A stretch of 64,000 nt of DNA from Mycobacterium sp. DL99 (GTDB lineage: Bacteria; Actinomycetota; Actinomycetes; Mycobacteriales; Mycobacteriaceae): contig NZ_SJOM01000007.1 in the NCBI RefSeq assembly GCF_004762045.1, positions 1,204,026 to 1,268,025 of the forward strand. Reading direction: 5' to 3'. The position numbers and the translations under genes are program-made. Positions 25,189-35,008 of the stretch are shown piece by piece. The stretch's first letter is position 1; each line of letters opens with the position of its first letter. The notes under the pieces were generated by a model. It ran no database searches. It had not been told where the DNA came from and was given only the letters and a program-made list of their open reading frames with translations.

Positions 25189-26004
25189 TCAGGGCTGGGT
25201 CCCCGACGACCGCACGCCCAGCAGCACGTCCTCCCAGGCCGGAACCGTGGCACGCGCCTTGCGGCTGCGCTTGGGCGCCGGGGGAGCAGGTGCGGGAATG
25301 GGCTCGGCCGGTCGGCTGAACTGCTCGGGCGCCGCGGCCGGCGTCTCGGCAACCTCGTGGGTCTCGTGGTGATCGAAAAGGTGGGGCACCGCGGCGACCG
25401 GGCGCAGCGGACGGCCGAAATCGGGGTTGATCAGCTGGCGGGCCGCATCGTCCGATGCGGAGACGGTGCCGCCGTGGGCTCCGGGTGTGTACCGGAAATG
25501 CGCGACGTTGTCCGACCGGCCGGCCTTCCAGGCCAGCTGCACGGTCCAGCGGCTGTCCTCGTTGCGCCAGGCGTCCCAGGAGATGGATTCGGGGTTGAGT
25601 CCGCGGCCCACCAGGGCCGTCGTGACGATCTCCAGCAGTGTCAGCACTGCGGGTCCGTCGGCCAGGACCGGATGTGCCGCGGTGGCCAGTTCGGCCGCGC
25701 GGGCACGCTCCAGCAACACCGGATGAGCGAACCGCTCGACCCGCTCGACAGGCACCCCGGCTGCCTCGGCCAACTGCTCGACCGACGCCCCGGCGCGTAT
25801 CCTCGCCTGAATCTCCTTGGGTCGCAGCACGTTCTGCACCTCTACATCGATCTCGGGCTGATTCGAGGTGACCTTGTCACCGCGCATCGCAGCGCGGAGC
25901 CGGTCGTCGACACGCAAGCTGAACATGTCCTTGGCGGAGTCGTCGGATTCACAGATGATGCGTCTGCCGTCTACGTTCAATCCAACGACTCTGAGTTCTC
26001 GCAT
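25189..26004 (-). CDS. sepH: septation protein SepH (DUF3071)
   Basis: A 271-residue cell-division protein that stimulates FtsZ assembly. The N-terminal DUF3071 domain begins MRELRVVGLNVDGRRIICE; residues 65-105 hold a helix-turn-helix-like segment (VEQLAEAAGVPVERVERFAH); the C-terminal third is a Pro/Ala-rich linker ending in a basic patch (PKRSRKARATVPAWEDVLLG). Corresponds to Rv0883c. AGGAGG lies upstream. It follows serC on the same strand with a 103-bp gap, so it may have its own promoter. Confidence 0.93.
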   Translation of the reverse strand: MRELRVVGLNVDGRRIICESDDSAKDMFSLRVDDRLRAAMRGDKVTSNQPEIDVEVQNVLRPKEIQARIRAGASVEQLAEAAGVPVERVERFAHPVLLERARAAELATAAHPVLADGPAVLTLLEIVTTALVGRGLNPESISWDAWRNEDSRWTVQLAWKAGRSDNVAHFRYTPGAHGGTVSASDDAARQLINPDFGRPLRPVAAVPHLFDHHETHEVAETPAAAPEQFSRPAEPIPAPAPPAPKRSRKARATVPAWEDVLLGVRSSGTQP

Positions 26005-26107
26005 ACCGACCTGACCTCCTTCGCGAACCCTACTGCGTTATCGGCCCGTTACCCGGCTGACACGCTGGCGGGAAAGGGAGTGACTGCGTTCGTACGGAGA
26101 GGTTCGC

Positions 26108-27223
<1,116 letters not shown>

Positions 27224-27236
27224 CTAAAGTCGGCCG

Positions 27237-27533
27237 TTACAGCGTCAAAATTCGGGCACCGTCGGCGGTGACGGCCACGGTGTGTTCACTGTGCGCGGCG
27301 CGGGCGCCGGTGGCGCTTCGCAGCGTCCAGCCGTTCGGGGTCGTGGACGTAGCCGGTGGTGCGGTCGGCGACGCGGCGCCGTATGCGGCCAGGATTTCGG
27401 CGGCGATCCGGTCCAAATCGGCCGTGGTGTGCCCGGCAACGGCCGGTTCGGTGATCATTCGCAATGTTTCGGCGACTACTGCGCCCGCCGCCGGCATCGC
27501 TTCTACCTGCTGTTTCGATTTCACATCGGCCAC
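27237..27533 (-). pseudogene. remnant type I methionine aminopeptidase with central deletion
   Basis: A 98-residue ORF (GTG start) that joins two ends of a methionine aminopeptidase. Residues 1-52 (VEAMPAAGAVVAETLRMI, HTTADLDRIAAEILAAYGA) match the N-terminal helices; residues 66-98 (NGWTLRSATGARAAHSEHTV, then DGARILTL) match the last strand, keeping the C-terminal Glu metal ligand in HSEHT. About 150 central residues, including the HG, DVG, NP and other metal ligands, are missing; a low-complexity Pro/Thr/Ala segment (53-65) marks the junction. It cannot be an active peptidase. The frame is still open, so the deletion may be recent or the peptide retained. Confidence 0.7.
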
Positions 27534-27655
27534 GGGTGGCTACTTGTCGGCAAACTCATCTAATCAGGCATGGACTTTTACTCGATACCTGCGGTACCGT
27601 TTGGACAACAAGTGGGTAGATGTAAACCTCAGACGAGTATAGAGAGGTCTGCAAC

Positions 27656-28672
27656 ATGGCACGGACCAAGATGGTCAGGCGTTGGCGCAAGAACATGGAC
27701 GTCAGCGACGACACCCAGTACGTCGACATGCTCGCCACGCTGTCCGAGGGCTCGGTGCGGCGCAACTTCAATCCGTACAAGGACATCGAGTGGGATTCGC
27801 CGGAGTTTGCGGTGATCCCGAACGATCCGCGCTGGATCCTGCCGGACACCGACCCGATGGGTGGTCACGCGTGGTACCAGGCTCAGCCGGTCGATCGGCA
27901 GATCCAGATCGGCATGTGGCGCCAGGCCAACGTCGCCAAGGTCGGCCTGCACTTCGAGAACATCCTCATCCGTGGCCTGATGGAGTACTCGTTCTGGGTG
28001 CCCAACGGTTCGCCGGAGTACCGGTACTGCCTGCACGAATCCGTTGAGGAGTGCAACCACACCCTGATGTTCCAGGAGATGGTGAACCGGATCGGCATGG
28101 ATGTACCGGGCATGCCGCGGCTGCTCAAGTGGGTGCAGCCGCTCATCCCGCTGGCCGCAGGCCCGCTGCCGATCCCGTTCTTCTTCGGCGTCCTCGCCGG
28201 TGAGGAGCCCATCGACCACACGCAGAAGAACGTGCTGCGCGAGGGCAAGGCCCTGCACCCGATCATGGAACGGGTCATGGCCATCCACGTCGCCGAGGAG
28301 GCTCGGCACATCTCGTTCGCGCACCAGTACCTGCACAAGCGGGTGCCGAACCTGCGCCGCCGGCAGCGTTGGATCCTGTCGCTGTTCGTGCCGCTGACCA
28401 TGCGCATCCTGTGCTCGGCGATCATCGTGCCGCCGCGCGCGTTCTGGAAGGAATTCGACATCCCGCGCTCGGTGCGCAAGGAGTTGTTCTTCCGGGCCCC
28501 CGAGTCGCGCAAGATGCTGCGGGATATGTTCGGCGATGTCCGCATGCTGTGCCACGACACCGGCCTGATGAACCCGATCGCCAAGCTGATGTGGCGGATC
28601 TGCAAGATCGACGGGCCACCGAGCCGCTACCGTAGCGAGCCACAGCGCGAGCACCTGGTCTCGGTCGCCTAA
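27656..28672 (+). CDS. AurF-like diiron oxygenase
   Basis: A 338-residue ferritin-like non-haem diiron protein (AurF/p-aminobenzoate N-oxygenase family; Rv0885). Helices carry the ligands: GLHFENILIRGLMEYSFW, ESVEECNHTLMFQEM (EExxH) and HVAEEARHISFAHQYL (second EExxH). A hydrophobic stretch LSLFVPLTMRILCSAIIV suggests membrane contact. The ATG has AGAGAGG 8 nt upstream. Reaction unknown; family members oxygenate amino groups or act on fatty or aromatic substrates. It precedes fprB on the same strand (30-bp gap), which could supply electrons. Confidence 0.88.
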   Translation: MARTKMVRRWRKNMDVSDDTQYVDMLATLSEGSVRRNFNPYKDIEWDSPEFAVIPNDPRWILPDTDPMGGHAWYQAQPVDRQIQIGMWRQANVAKVGLHFENILIRGLMEYSFWVPNGSPEYRYCLHESVEECNHTLMFQEMVNRIGMDVPGMPRLLKWVQPLIPLAAGPLPIPFFFGVLAGEEPIDHTQKNVLREGKALHPIMERVMAIHVAEEARHISFAHQYLHKRVPNLRRRQRWILSLFVPLTMRILCSAIIVPPRAFWKEFDIPRSVRKELFFRAPESRKMLRDMFGDVRMLCHDTGLMNPIAKLMWRICKIDGPPSRYRSEPQREHLVSVA

Positions 28673-28702
28673 AGCTCGCCCCGGAGGGTTCTAAGGTTTT
28701 TT

Positions 28703-30361
28703 ATGCCCCATGTGATCACCCAGTCGTGTTGTAGCGACGGGTCCTGTGTCTACGCGTGTCCGGTGAACTGCATCCATCCGTCACCGGATGAGCCGGGCTT
28801 CGCCACGGCCGAGATGCTCTACATCGATCCCGAGGCCTGTGTGGACTGCGGCGCGTGCGTGAGTGCGTGCCCGGTCGGCGCGATCGCGGCCGATACCCGG
28901 CTGACCGAGAAGCAGCTGCCGTTCATCGAGCTCAACGCGGCCTTCTACCCGAAGCGCCAAGGCAAGTTGCCGCCGACATCCAAGCTGGCGCCGGTGATCG
29001 CGGCGCCGAGAGTGACCGCTCATTCCGGTGGGCCGTTGACGGTGGCGATTGTGGGCTCCGGTCCGGCGGCCATGTACGCGGCCGACGAGCTGCTGACGCA
29101 GCGGGGCGTGCGGGTCAATGTCTTCGAGAAGCTGCCGACGCCCTACGGGCTGGTACGGGCCGGCGTCGCGCCGGACCATCAGAGCACCAAGCAGGTGACG
29201 CGGCTGTTCGACGTCATCGGCAGGCAGCCGGGATTCAAGTTCTTCCTCAACGTCGAGGTGGGCAAGCACCTGTCGCATGCCGACTTGTTGGAGCATCACC
29301 ACGCCGTGCTGTACGCGGTGGGTGCGCCCAACGATCGTCGCCTCGAGATCGACGGCATGGGCCTGCCCGGCACCGGGACCGCCACCGAGATGGTGGCCTG
29401 GATCAACGGGCACCCCGAGTTCACCGGCCTGCCCGTGGACCTCAGCCATGAGCGGGTGGTCATCGTGGGCAACGGCAACGTCGCATTCGACGTGGCCCGG
29501 ATCCTCACCACGGATCCGGATTTGTTGGCCCGTACCGATATCTCCGATCACGCGCTGGCGGCCCTGCGCACCTCGAAGGTTTCCGAGGTGGTGATCGCGG
29601 CCCGCCGTGGCCCCGCGGAGTCGGCCTTCACGCTTCCCGAGCTGATCGGTCTGACCGCCAGCTGCGACGTCGTTCTCGATGAGGCCGATCACCAGCTGGT
29701 GGTGGCGGACCTGGCTCGTGAGACCGATCCGTTGACGCGCAACAAGCTGGAGATCCTGGCCAAGCTGGGCAATGCCTCCGCACCGCAGACCCGGCCGCGG
29801 ATCCGGCTGGCCTACCGCCTCACCCCGCAGCGGGTGCTCGGCGAGGACCGGGTGAGCGGTATCGAATTCGGTGTCACCGGCACCGAAGAGGTGCGCACGT
29901 TCGATACCGGGCTGGTGCTGACCTCAATCGGTTACCGCGGCAAGGCTATTGCCGATCTCCCGTTCGACGACGACGCTGCCGTCGTGCCCAACGACGGCGG
30001 ACGCGTCCGGGACGCGTCCGGCGCTTATGTCGCCGGCTGGATCAAGCGCGGGCCCACCGGCTTCATCGGCACCAATAAGTCGTGTGCGGCGCAGACCGTG
30101 CACCGGCTCGTCGACGATTACAACGCCGGTGCGCTGACCGATCCGGTGCACAAGTCGGCCGCCTTGGAGAAGCTGGTGCGGACGCGTCAGCCCGCCATGG
30201 TGGATGCCGCCGGGTGGCAGGCGATCGACGCCGCGGAGATCGCCCGGGGCGGCGAGGACCGGCCGCGGGACAAGTTCACCTCGGTCGACGAGATGGTCGC
30301 GGTCGCCGCGACTGCGCCGAAACCGACGGTGCGGCAGAAGGTTCTGTCGGGCCTGCGCTAG
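28703..30361 (+). CDS. fprB: ferredoxin/ferredoxin-NADP reductase FprB
   Basis: A 552-residue fusion. Residues 1-100: two 4Fe-4S clusters (SCCSDGSCVYACPVNC with a 7Fe-type spacing, then CVDCGACVSACPVGAI). Residues 110-552: adrenodoxin-reductase-like FAD/NADPH enzyme with VAIVGSGPAAMYAADEL (FAD), YGLVRAGVAPDHQSTK and VVIVGNGNVAFDVARIL (NADPH), ending in GWIKRGPTGFIGTNKSCA. Corresponds to Rv0886. Transfers electrons from NADPH to the iron-sulfur centres and thus to oxygenases, plausibly the adjacent diiron protein. Stops overlap by 4 nt with the convergent kinase-like gene. Confidence 0.95.
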   Translation: MPHVITQSCCSDGSCVYACPVNCIHPSPDEPGFATAEMLYIDPEACVDCGACVSACPVGAIAADTRLTEKQLPFIELNAAFYPKRQGKLPPTSKLAPVIAAPRVTAHSGGPLTVAIVGSGPAAMYAADELLTQRGVRVNVFEKLPTPYGLVRAGVAPDHQSTKQVTRLFDVIGRQPGFKFFLNVEVGKHLSHADLLEHHHAVLYAVGAPNDRRLEIDGMGLPGTGTATEMVAWINGHPEFTGLPVDLSHERVVIVGNGNVAFDVARILTTDPDLLARTDISDHALAALRTSKVSEVVIAARRGPAESAFTLPELIGLTASCDVVLDEADHQLVVADLARETDPLTRNKLEILAKLGNASAPQTRPRIRLAYRLTPQRVLGEDRVSGIEFGVTGTEEVRTFDTGLVLTSIGYRGKAIADLPFDDDAAVVPNDGGRVRDASGAYVAGWIKRGPTGFIGTNKSCAAQTVHRLVDDYNAGALTDPVHKSAALEKLVRTRQPAMVDAAGWQAIDAAEIARGGEDRPRDKFTSVDEMVAVAATAPKPTVRQKVLSGLR

Positions 30362-30909
30362 TCCGGCGCGGTGAATTCGAATCCACGTGCGGTGGGCACC
30401 GCGATCAGGTCGGCGCACGCTCTCGGCTGAAACCGGGTGATGAACTCGTCCTCCTGGGCGGCCCACCGGTCCCAGTGCGGACGGTAGGTATCGCCGTCGC
30501 GCTCCAGTGCCCGGCGCTTGCGCTCGGCATCGTCGGCGTCGACCCAGATGCCCAGGTCGGCGCACGCCCGGGTCTCCGGGGTGAGCGCACCGATGCCCTC
30601 GACGATGAGGCGTTGCCCCGGCTCGACGGAGTGCCAGTCGCTGGGCGCGCCCGTCACCCAATCCCAATGCCTCCAGCGCCCGGTGTGCCCGGCGGCCCGC
30701 GGCTCGAGCAGCGATCGTCGTAAATGCTCTGCGGCCCACAGCAGTCCGTCCCAGCCCGGGTAGATATCGTCGAGCCGGACGACGATGCTGCCGGCCCAGT
30801 CGTCGTGCAGCTCGACGGCCAGCGTCGACTTGCCCGACCCGGAACGCCCGTCGATCAGGACCGTCGTCGCGGCCGCACCGAGGCGGCGCAGGATGTCATC
30901 GAGTGCCAA
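30358..30909 (-). CDS. P-loop nucleoside-kinase-like protein
   Basis: A 183-residue ATP-binding protein. Walker A GRSGSGKS at residues 21-28, then VVRLDDIYPGWDG and LIVEGIGALTPETRACADL, which resemble uridine-kinase/pantothenate-kinase-like proteins; FITRFQPRACADLIAVP is the adenine-side strand. TTG start, overlapping the EcfT gene stop by 14 nt; no ATG or GTG fits the frame better. It is the last gene of the ECF-transporter operon, so phosphorylation of the imported vitamin precursor is possible (inference). Confidence 0.72.
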   Translation of the reverse strand: MALDDILRRLGAAATTVLIDGRSGSGKSTLAVELHDDWAGSIVVRLDDIYPGWDGLLWAAEHLRRSLLEPRAAGHTGRWRHWDWVTGAPSDWHSVEPGQRLIVEGIGALTPETRACADLGIWVDADDAERKRRALERDGDTYRPHWDRWAAQEDEFITRFQPRACADLIAVPTARGFEFTAPD

Positions 30910-31639
30910 TGAAGTTCCACGTCCCGCACGCCACCGACACCGTGATCGCGACCCCCGCGATCACGAATCCCGCTGCGATCAGGGCGAATTCGCGTGCCGC
31001 GAAGGGTGACGGGCGCGCCCAGGTCCGCTGCGGGTAGGCACCGAACCCGCGCGCCTCCATCGCGGTGGCAAGCTTCGATCCGCGCCGCACGGCGAACACC
31101 AGCAGGGCGAAAGCCTGCCCCGCTATCCGCCGTACCCGGGCGTGGTCGGCCACGCCGCGGGCGCGCCGGGCGTAACCGAGGTACTGCCAGTCCTGCCCGA
31201 GTAACCCGACCATGCGCAGGCCGGCCAGCGCACCGAGCACGAACCGGGCCGGGAGCCGCAGCACCTGCCCCAAACCGTCGGCCAGCTCGGTCGATTCGAC
31301 GTCGATGAACAGGATGACCGACGGCAGTGCGATCGCCAGCACGCGAAGAAACGTTGCCACCGCGAGGGCGATGGACCCGTCACTGATCGTGACCAGGAAG
31401 AAATGCCAGTAGACGGTTCCGCCGGTCTGCCCGTAGAGCAGGATGGTGATGGCGGTGAGGGTGGCCGCGACGAGGACCACGGCGCCGCGGGTCAGCGCCG
31501 CGCGGAGCCGCACCCCGACCGCGGCGAACAGCACGATCTCACCGACGAGTGCGGTCAGGGCCGAAACCCAGTCCACCGAAAGCACCAGGGCGGCCGCGAT
31601 GATCAGGGCAGTGAGCAGTCGCGCGACCGGATTGATCAC
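30896..31639 (-). CDS. ECF transporter transmembrane subunit EcfT
   Basis: A 247-residue membrane protein of the CbiQ/EcfT family. Four to five hydrophobic helices (LLTALIIAAALVLSVDWVS, AVVLVAATLTAITILLYG, LALIAAGF region near the end) flank a cytoplasmic coupling region with the Ala-Arg-Gly signatures YARRARGVA and ATAMEARGFGAYP, which bind the ATPases. GTG start overlapping the ATPase stop (GTGA). With the double ATPase and the YkoE-like S component it makes a complete importer. Confidence 0.9.
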   Translation of the reverse strand: MINPVARLLTALIIAAALVLSVDWVSALTALVGEIVLFAAVGVRLRAALTRGAVVLVAATLTAITILLYGQTGGTVYWHFFLVTISDGSIALAVATFLRVLAIALPSVILFIDVESTELADGLGQVLRLPARFVLGALAGLRMVGLLGQDWQYLGYARRARGVADHARVRRIAGQAFALLVFAVRRGSKLATAMEARGFGAYPQRTWARPSPFAAREFALIAAGFVIAGVAITVSVACGTWNFIGTR

Positions 31640-33120
31640 GACGTCGCCTCCCCGGTGGGCTCCCAGTCCGGCAGTTCGATGCGGGCATCGGCGAGCAGGG
31701 CGGCGAAGTCGAGATCGTGGGTGGCCGCGACGACGGCCGTTCCGGCATCGGCGATCTCGGCCAGTAGCCGGGTCAATTCCTCCCAGGTGCGGCGGTCCTG
31801 CCCGAAGGTCGGCTCATCGAGGATGATCACCCTGGGCGCGGTGGCCAGCATCGTGGCCACCGACAGTCGGCGCTTCTCTCCTCCGGAGAGGGTGTAGGGG
31901 TTCACCGCGGCGAGGTGGGTCAGGTGCAGCCGTTCGAGTAGCTCGTCGGTGCGGGTGGTGATCTCGGCGGTGCCGAGCTTGATCGCCTTGGGGCCCAACG
32001 CGAGTTCGTCGCGCACCGTGCCGGTGAGGAACTGGTGCTCGGGATCCTGGAACACGCTGCCGATCCGGGTGAGCAGTTCTTTCGACCGCCACTTGACCGG
32101 CTTGCGGCGCGACGGGGAGGGGGCGAAGTCGGCGTGCGCCTCGAGGTGGCCGCCGGGCACGGGCAACAACCCGCCGATGGTGAGCGCCAGCGTCGACTTG
32201 CCTGCCCCGTTCGGGCCGGTGATCACCGTGGTCTGGCCGGGTGTGATCTCGAAATTCAACCCGACGTGCATCGGGGGATCACCAGGATGCGCCAGCGCGA
32301 GATCTACTGCGTGCAGCAATGATTCGGCCGCGGGAGACCGGTGGCGGGTGATCTCGGGCAGTGGTGTGTCAGGTACCCAGACCCCGGATCCCACCAGATA
32401 GTCGTGGTGGCGCCGGATGGTCTGATCCGGTGTTCCGTCGGCGATCACCCCACCGTCGGCGCCGAGCACGATGACCCGGTCGATGACCGGCAGCCACACC
32501 TCGGTGCGGTGCTCGATGACGATGAGCGTCGCACCGGTGCGCGCAACCGATTCGGCAACGGCGTCGCGCACTTCGATGACACCGGCGGGGTCGAGGTTGG
32601 CCGTGGGTTCGTCGAGCAGGATGAGACCGGGATCCATGGCGATCACCCCGGCCAGCGCCAGACGCTGCTTCTGCCCGCCGGACAGCTCCGAAGTGGATTG
32701 GGACAGGCCGAGATTCAGCCCGACAGCATCGAGCGCGGCTCGGACGCGGGGCCAGATCTGTTCCCGTTCCACGCCGAAGTTCTCCATGCCGAAGGCGACG
32801 TCGTCGCCGACCCGGGACAGGATCACCTGGGAGTCGGGATCCTGCAGCACCATCCCGATCCGGTGGCGCTGCTCACCTGGCGGGCCACCGTCGACCAGTA
32901 GTTCGCCGGTCTGGTGACCTTCCTCGGCTCCGCCGAGCAGGCCGGCAATGCCGTGCAGCAGAGTCGATTTCCCGGCCCCGGACGGCCCGAGCAGCAGTAC
33001 CCGCTCGCCGGGTTCGATCCGCAGATCGAGGTCCCGCACGGCCCAGCTGGCGCGTCCGGCATGGCACCAACCCCAGCTGTGCGCCGTGACGGTGGTTCCG
33101 GCGCCGTGCGGTGGGCTCAT
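31636..33120 (-). CDS. ECF transporter ATPase, two ABC domains fused (EcfA-EcfA')
   Basis: A 494-residue fusion of two ABC ATPases. Domain 1: Walker A GPSGAGKST at 45-53, signature LSGGQKQRLALAG, Walker B LILLDEPTANLDP, H-loop VIEHR. Domain 2: GPNGAGKST, signature LSGGEKRRLSVA, Walker B VIILDEPTFGQD, H-loop AATHDLDF. All motifs are intact in both halves. This YkoD-type double ATPase energises thiamine-precursor ECF transporters. The ATG overlaps the S-component stop (ATGA at 33117-33120). The earlier in-frame sequence is antisense to other genes and was not used. Confidence 0.93.
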   Translation of the reverse strand: MSPPHGAGTTVTAHSWGWCHAGRASWAVRDLDLRIEPGERVLLLGPSGAGKSTLLHGIAGLLGGAEEGHQTGELLVDGGPPGEQRHRIGMVLQDPDSQVILSRVGDDVAFGMENFGVEREQIWPRVRAALDAVGLNLGLSQSTSELSGGQKQRLALAGVIAMDPGLILLDEPTANLDPAGVIEVRDAVAESVARTGATLIVIEHRTEVWLPVIDRVIVLGADGGVIADGTPDQTIRRHHDYLVGSGVWVPDTPLPEITRHRSPAAESLLHAVDLALAHPGDPPMHVGLNFEITPGQTTVITGPNGAGKSTLALTIGGLLPVPGGHLEAHADFAPSPSRRKPVKWRSKELLTRIGSVFQDPEHQFLTGTVRDELALGPKAIKLGTAEITTRTDELLERLHLTHLAAVNPYTLSGGEKRRLSVATMLATAPRVIILDEPTFGQDRRTWEELTRLLAEIADAGTAVVAATHDLDFAALLADARIELPDWEPTGEATS

Positions 33121-33734
33121 CGAGCGTGGGGGCCGATCCGGCCCGCGGCGAATCGGCTCAACGCCCCGGTCTTCGCCAGACCCCTGACCGCGTACCAGGA
33201 CAGCAGGCCGGCGACGAGGGCACCGGAGACGACCGCCGAGACGGTGTAGATCGCCGCGAAGGTGTTCGCCGAACCGGGGTACCACAGGATGAGGTCGTTG
33301 ACGGCCAGGGCCAATCCGGCGACGGCACCGGCGAGCAGCGCGACGGGCAATCCCCAACGGCGGTACAGGAACACCGCGAAGACCAGTTCCGCGCCGAGGC
33401 CCTGTACCAGGCCGGATTCGAGGGTGAGTACACCCCACTGGTTGCCGACCAACGCCGACACCGTGGCGGCGACGAGCTCGCCGTACAGGGCAGCGCCCGG
33501 TTTACGGATCACCAGGGCGGTGAGCACCCCGGCGAACAGCCAGCCCCCGGCGAGCAATGCCTGTAGGCCGGGAAGCAGCGCCGTCAGCGGCGCGCTGATC
33601 GGGTTGGAGGCGATGTTCCACACGACGAACACCAGTCCGGCCGCCGTCGCGAGGACGCTGGCGACGACGATGTCCACGACCCGCCAGCGCAGCGCCTGGG
33701 CGGCCGGCGTGACGTCGGTGGGCTGGGTGTTCAT
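33117..33734 (-). CDS. ykoE: ECF transporter S component, YkoE family (thiamine/HMP)
   Basis: A 205-residue membrane protein with six hydrophobic helices: VVDIVVASVLATAAGLVFVV, PGLQALLAGGWLFAGVLTAL, KPGAALYGELVAATVSALVG, GLGAELVFAVFLYRRW and TVSAVVSGALVAGLLSWY. Matches the YkoE substrate-binding subunit, which in the YkoEDC transporter takes up thiamine or hydroxymethylpyrimidine. ATG with AAGGAG 4 nt upstream. First gene of the transporter operon. I see no TPP riboswitch in its 79-bp leader. Confidence 0.87.
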   Translation of the reverse strand: MNTQPTDVTPAAQALRWRVVDIVVASVLATAAGLVFVVWNIASNPISAPLTALLPGLQALLAGGWLFAGVLTALVIRKPGAALYGELVAATVSALVGNQWGVLTLESGLVQGLGAELVFAVFLYRRWGLPVALLAGAVAGLALAVNDLILWYPGSANTFAAIYTVSAVVSGALVAGLLSWYAVRGLAKTGALSRFAAGRIGPHAR

Positions 33735-33813
33735 CGGGCTCCTTCGTGGCGTATCGCGAGGAGACCAGTATGGACTGCGCGAACCCGACCGGATGACGCC
33801 ACAGTGTCGTCGG

Positions 33814-34356
33814 TCACCAGAGGTCGCCGACGCGCCAATCGCAGATCAGGGGCACTGACGTCGTGAAACCGAGAGCCGTGCTGTCCGTCGCGAACAGGAA
33901 GATCAGGTCGGTTGGATCGGAGGTGTCGATCACCCCATCGGGGGTGTCCGCCTGGGTCGGGCCGTCCCACAGTTGCCAGCCGCGGCCGGCATAGAACCCG
34001 GCGGCGTCCTCCATGGCGTTGAGTACACCGAGGTCGTGTCGCGTGCGGATGATGGCCTCTGTCTGATCCATCAGCAGGCGGCCCAAACCGCGCCCCTGCT
34101 GGTCGCCGCGCACGGCGACACCTTCGACGTAACCGGTGTCGAAGGTGTCGTCCGCGTGGCGCAGCGTGCGGGTCACCACCGCCGAGTGGGCCAGCAATTC
34201 GCGATCCTCGGTGATCAACACATGCACGCCGTCGACACCATGCAGCCAGTCATGCGGGCGGAAGCCGTCACCGAATGCCGAGCGGACCAACATCTCGGCC
34301 GAACTCAGGACGTCGCGGCCCAGTTCTCCGGGCTCCGCGATCAGAACGTCGATCAC
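33814..34356 (-). CDS. aac(2')-I: aminoglycoside 2'-N-acetyltransferase, AAC(2')-I family
   Basis: A 180-residue GNAT enzyme, almost the same length as M. tuberculosis AAC(2')-Ic (181). Diagnostic shared segments: GYVEGVAVR, the CoA-binding QQGRGLG (87-93), FYAGRGWQLWDGPT, and the C-terminal LICDWRVGDLW. It acetylates the 2'-amino group of aminoglycosides with acetyl-CoA and may serve a cell-wall role in mycobacteria. GTG start. It lies upstream of ykoE on the same strand, separated by 79 bp. Intrinsic to the chromosome here, no mobile context. Confidence 0.9.
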   Translation of the reverse strand: MIDVLIAEPGELGRDVLSSAEMLVRSAFGDGFRPHDWLHGVDGVHVLITEDRELLAHSAVVTRTLRHADDTFDTGYVEGVAVRGDQQGRGLGRLLMDQTEAIIRTRHDLGVLNAMEDAAGFYAGRGWQLWDGPTQADTPDGVIDTSDPTDLIFLFATDSTALGFTTSVPLICDWRVGDLW

Positions 34357-34380
34357 TGGCTCAGGATGCCACCCCGCGGG

Positions 34381-34833
34381 CTACTGCCCCGACTGCATGG
34401 CCTGTGCGATCTCCTCGGGGCTGACCTCGCGGACCGGCTGACCGAGTGACCACAGCTGGCCGAACGGATCGCGCACGACGCCGTAGCGGTCACCCCAGAA
34501 CTGGTCTTCCAGCGGCATGACGACCTCCGCGCCGGCGTCGACCGCCTTGGCGAACATTGCCTCGACGTCGGTCACGGTGAGGTGAATCGTCACGGGGCTG
34601 CCGCCCAGGGCCTTGGGTGTCGACGGCTTGCCGTCGTTGTACTCGGGAAAGTCGTCATTGAGCATGACCGTGGACCCGTTGATGGTGAGTGCGGCGTGAA
34701 CCAGCTTGCCGTCGGGCCCCGGCACCCGGCCCAGCTCGGTGGCGCCGAACGCCTTGACGTAGAAATCGATTGCTGCTGCGGCGTCGTCGACAACCAGGTG
34801 CGGAATGACTGCGGGAGTTACTTCGATCGCCAT
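34381..34833 (-). CDS. PhnB-like VOC-family protein
   Basis: A 150-residue single VOC domain: AVIPHLVVDDAAAAIDFYVK, GSTVMLNDDFPE, IHLTVTDVEAMFAKAVDAGA, DRYGVVRDPFGQLWSL. This PhnB/YybH-like group is usually a stand-alone dimer of unknown substrate. The ATG at 34833 has AGGAGAAG directly upstream; longer in-frame options lack this. Twenty-four base pairs upstream of the AAC(2') gene on the same strand. Confidence 0.87.
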   Translation of the reverse strand: MAIEVTPAVIPHLVVDDAAAAIDFYVKAFGATELGRVPGPDGKLVHAALTINGSTVMLNDDFPEYNDGKPSTPKALGGSPVTIHLTVTDVEAMFAKAVDAGAEVVMPLEDQFWGDRYGVVRDPFGQLWSLGQPVREVSPEEIAQAMQSGQ

Positions 34834-35008
34834 GTTCTTCTCCTGAATAGTGAGCGGATTCAATGCAGACCCGCGCGGCGGGCGGATCTCATCGCCGGAC
34901 AAGTCCCATGCAACCACCGGGGTCTGACATGCGCACGAACCGCGAACCTACGCTCGGTGACGGAAATGGCCCTGATCTCGTCAGAAACCGTGATTTCGGC
35001 GGGCCGAG

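Noticed and set aside
33735..33813. Possible TPP riboswitch before ykoE
   Set aside because: Only 79 bp lie between the genes and none of the conserved thi-box segments (CTGAGA, ACCTGA) are present.
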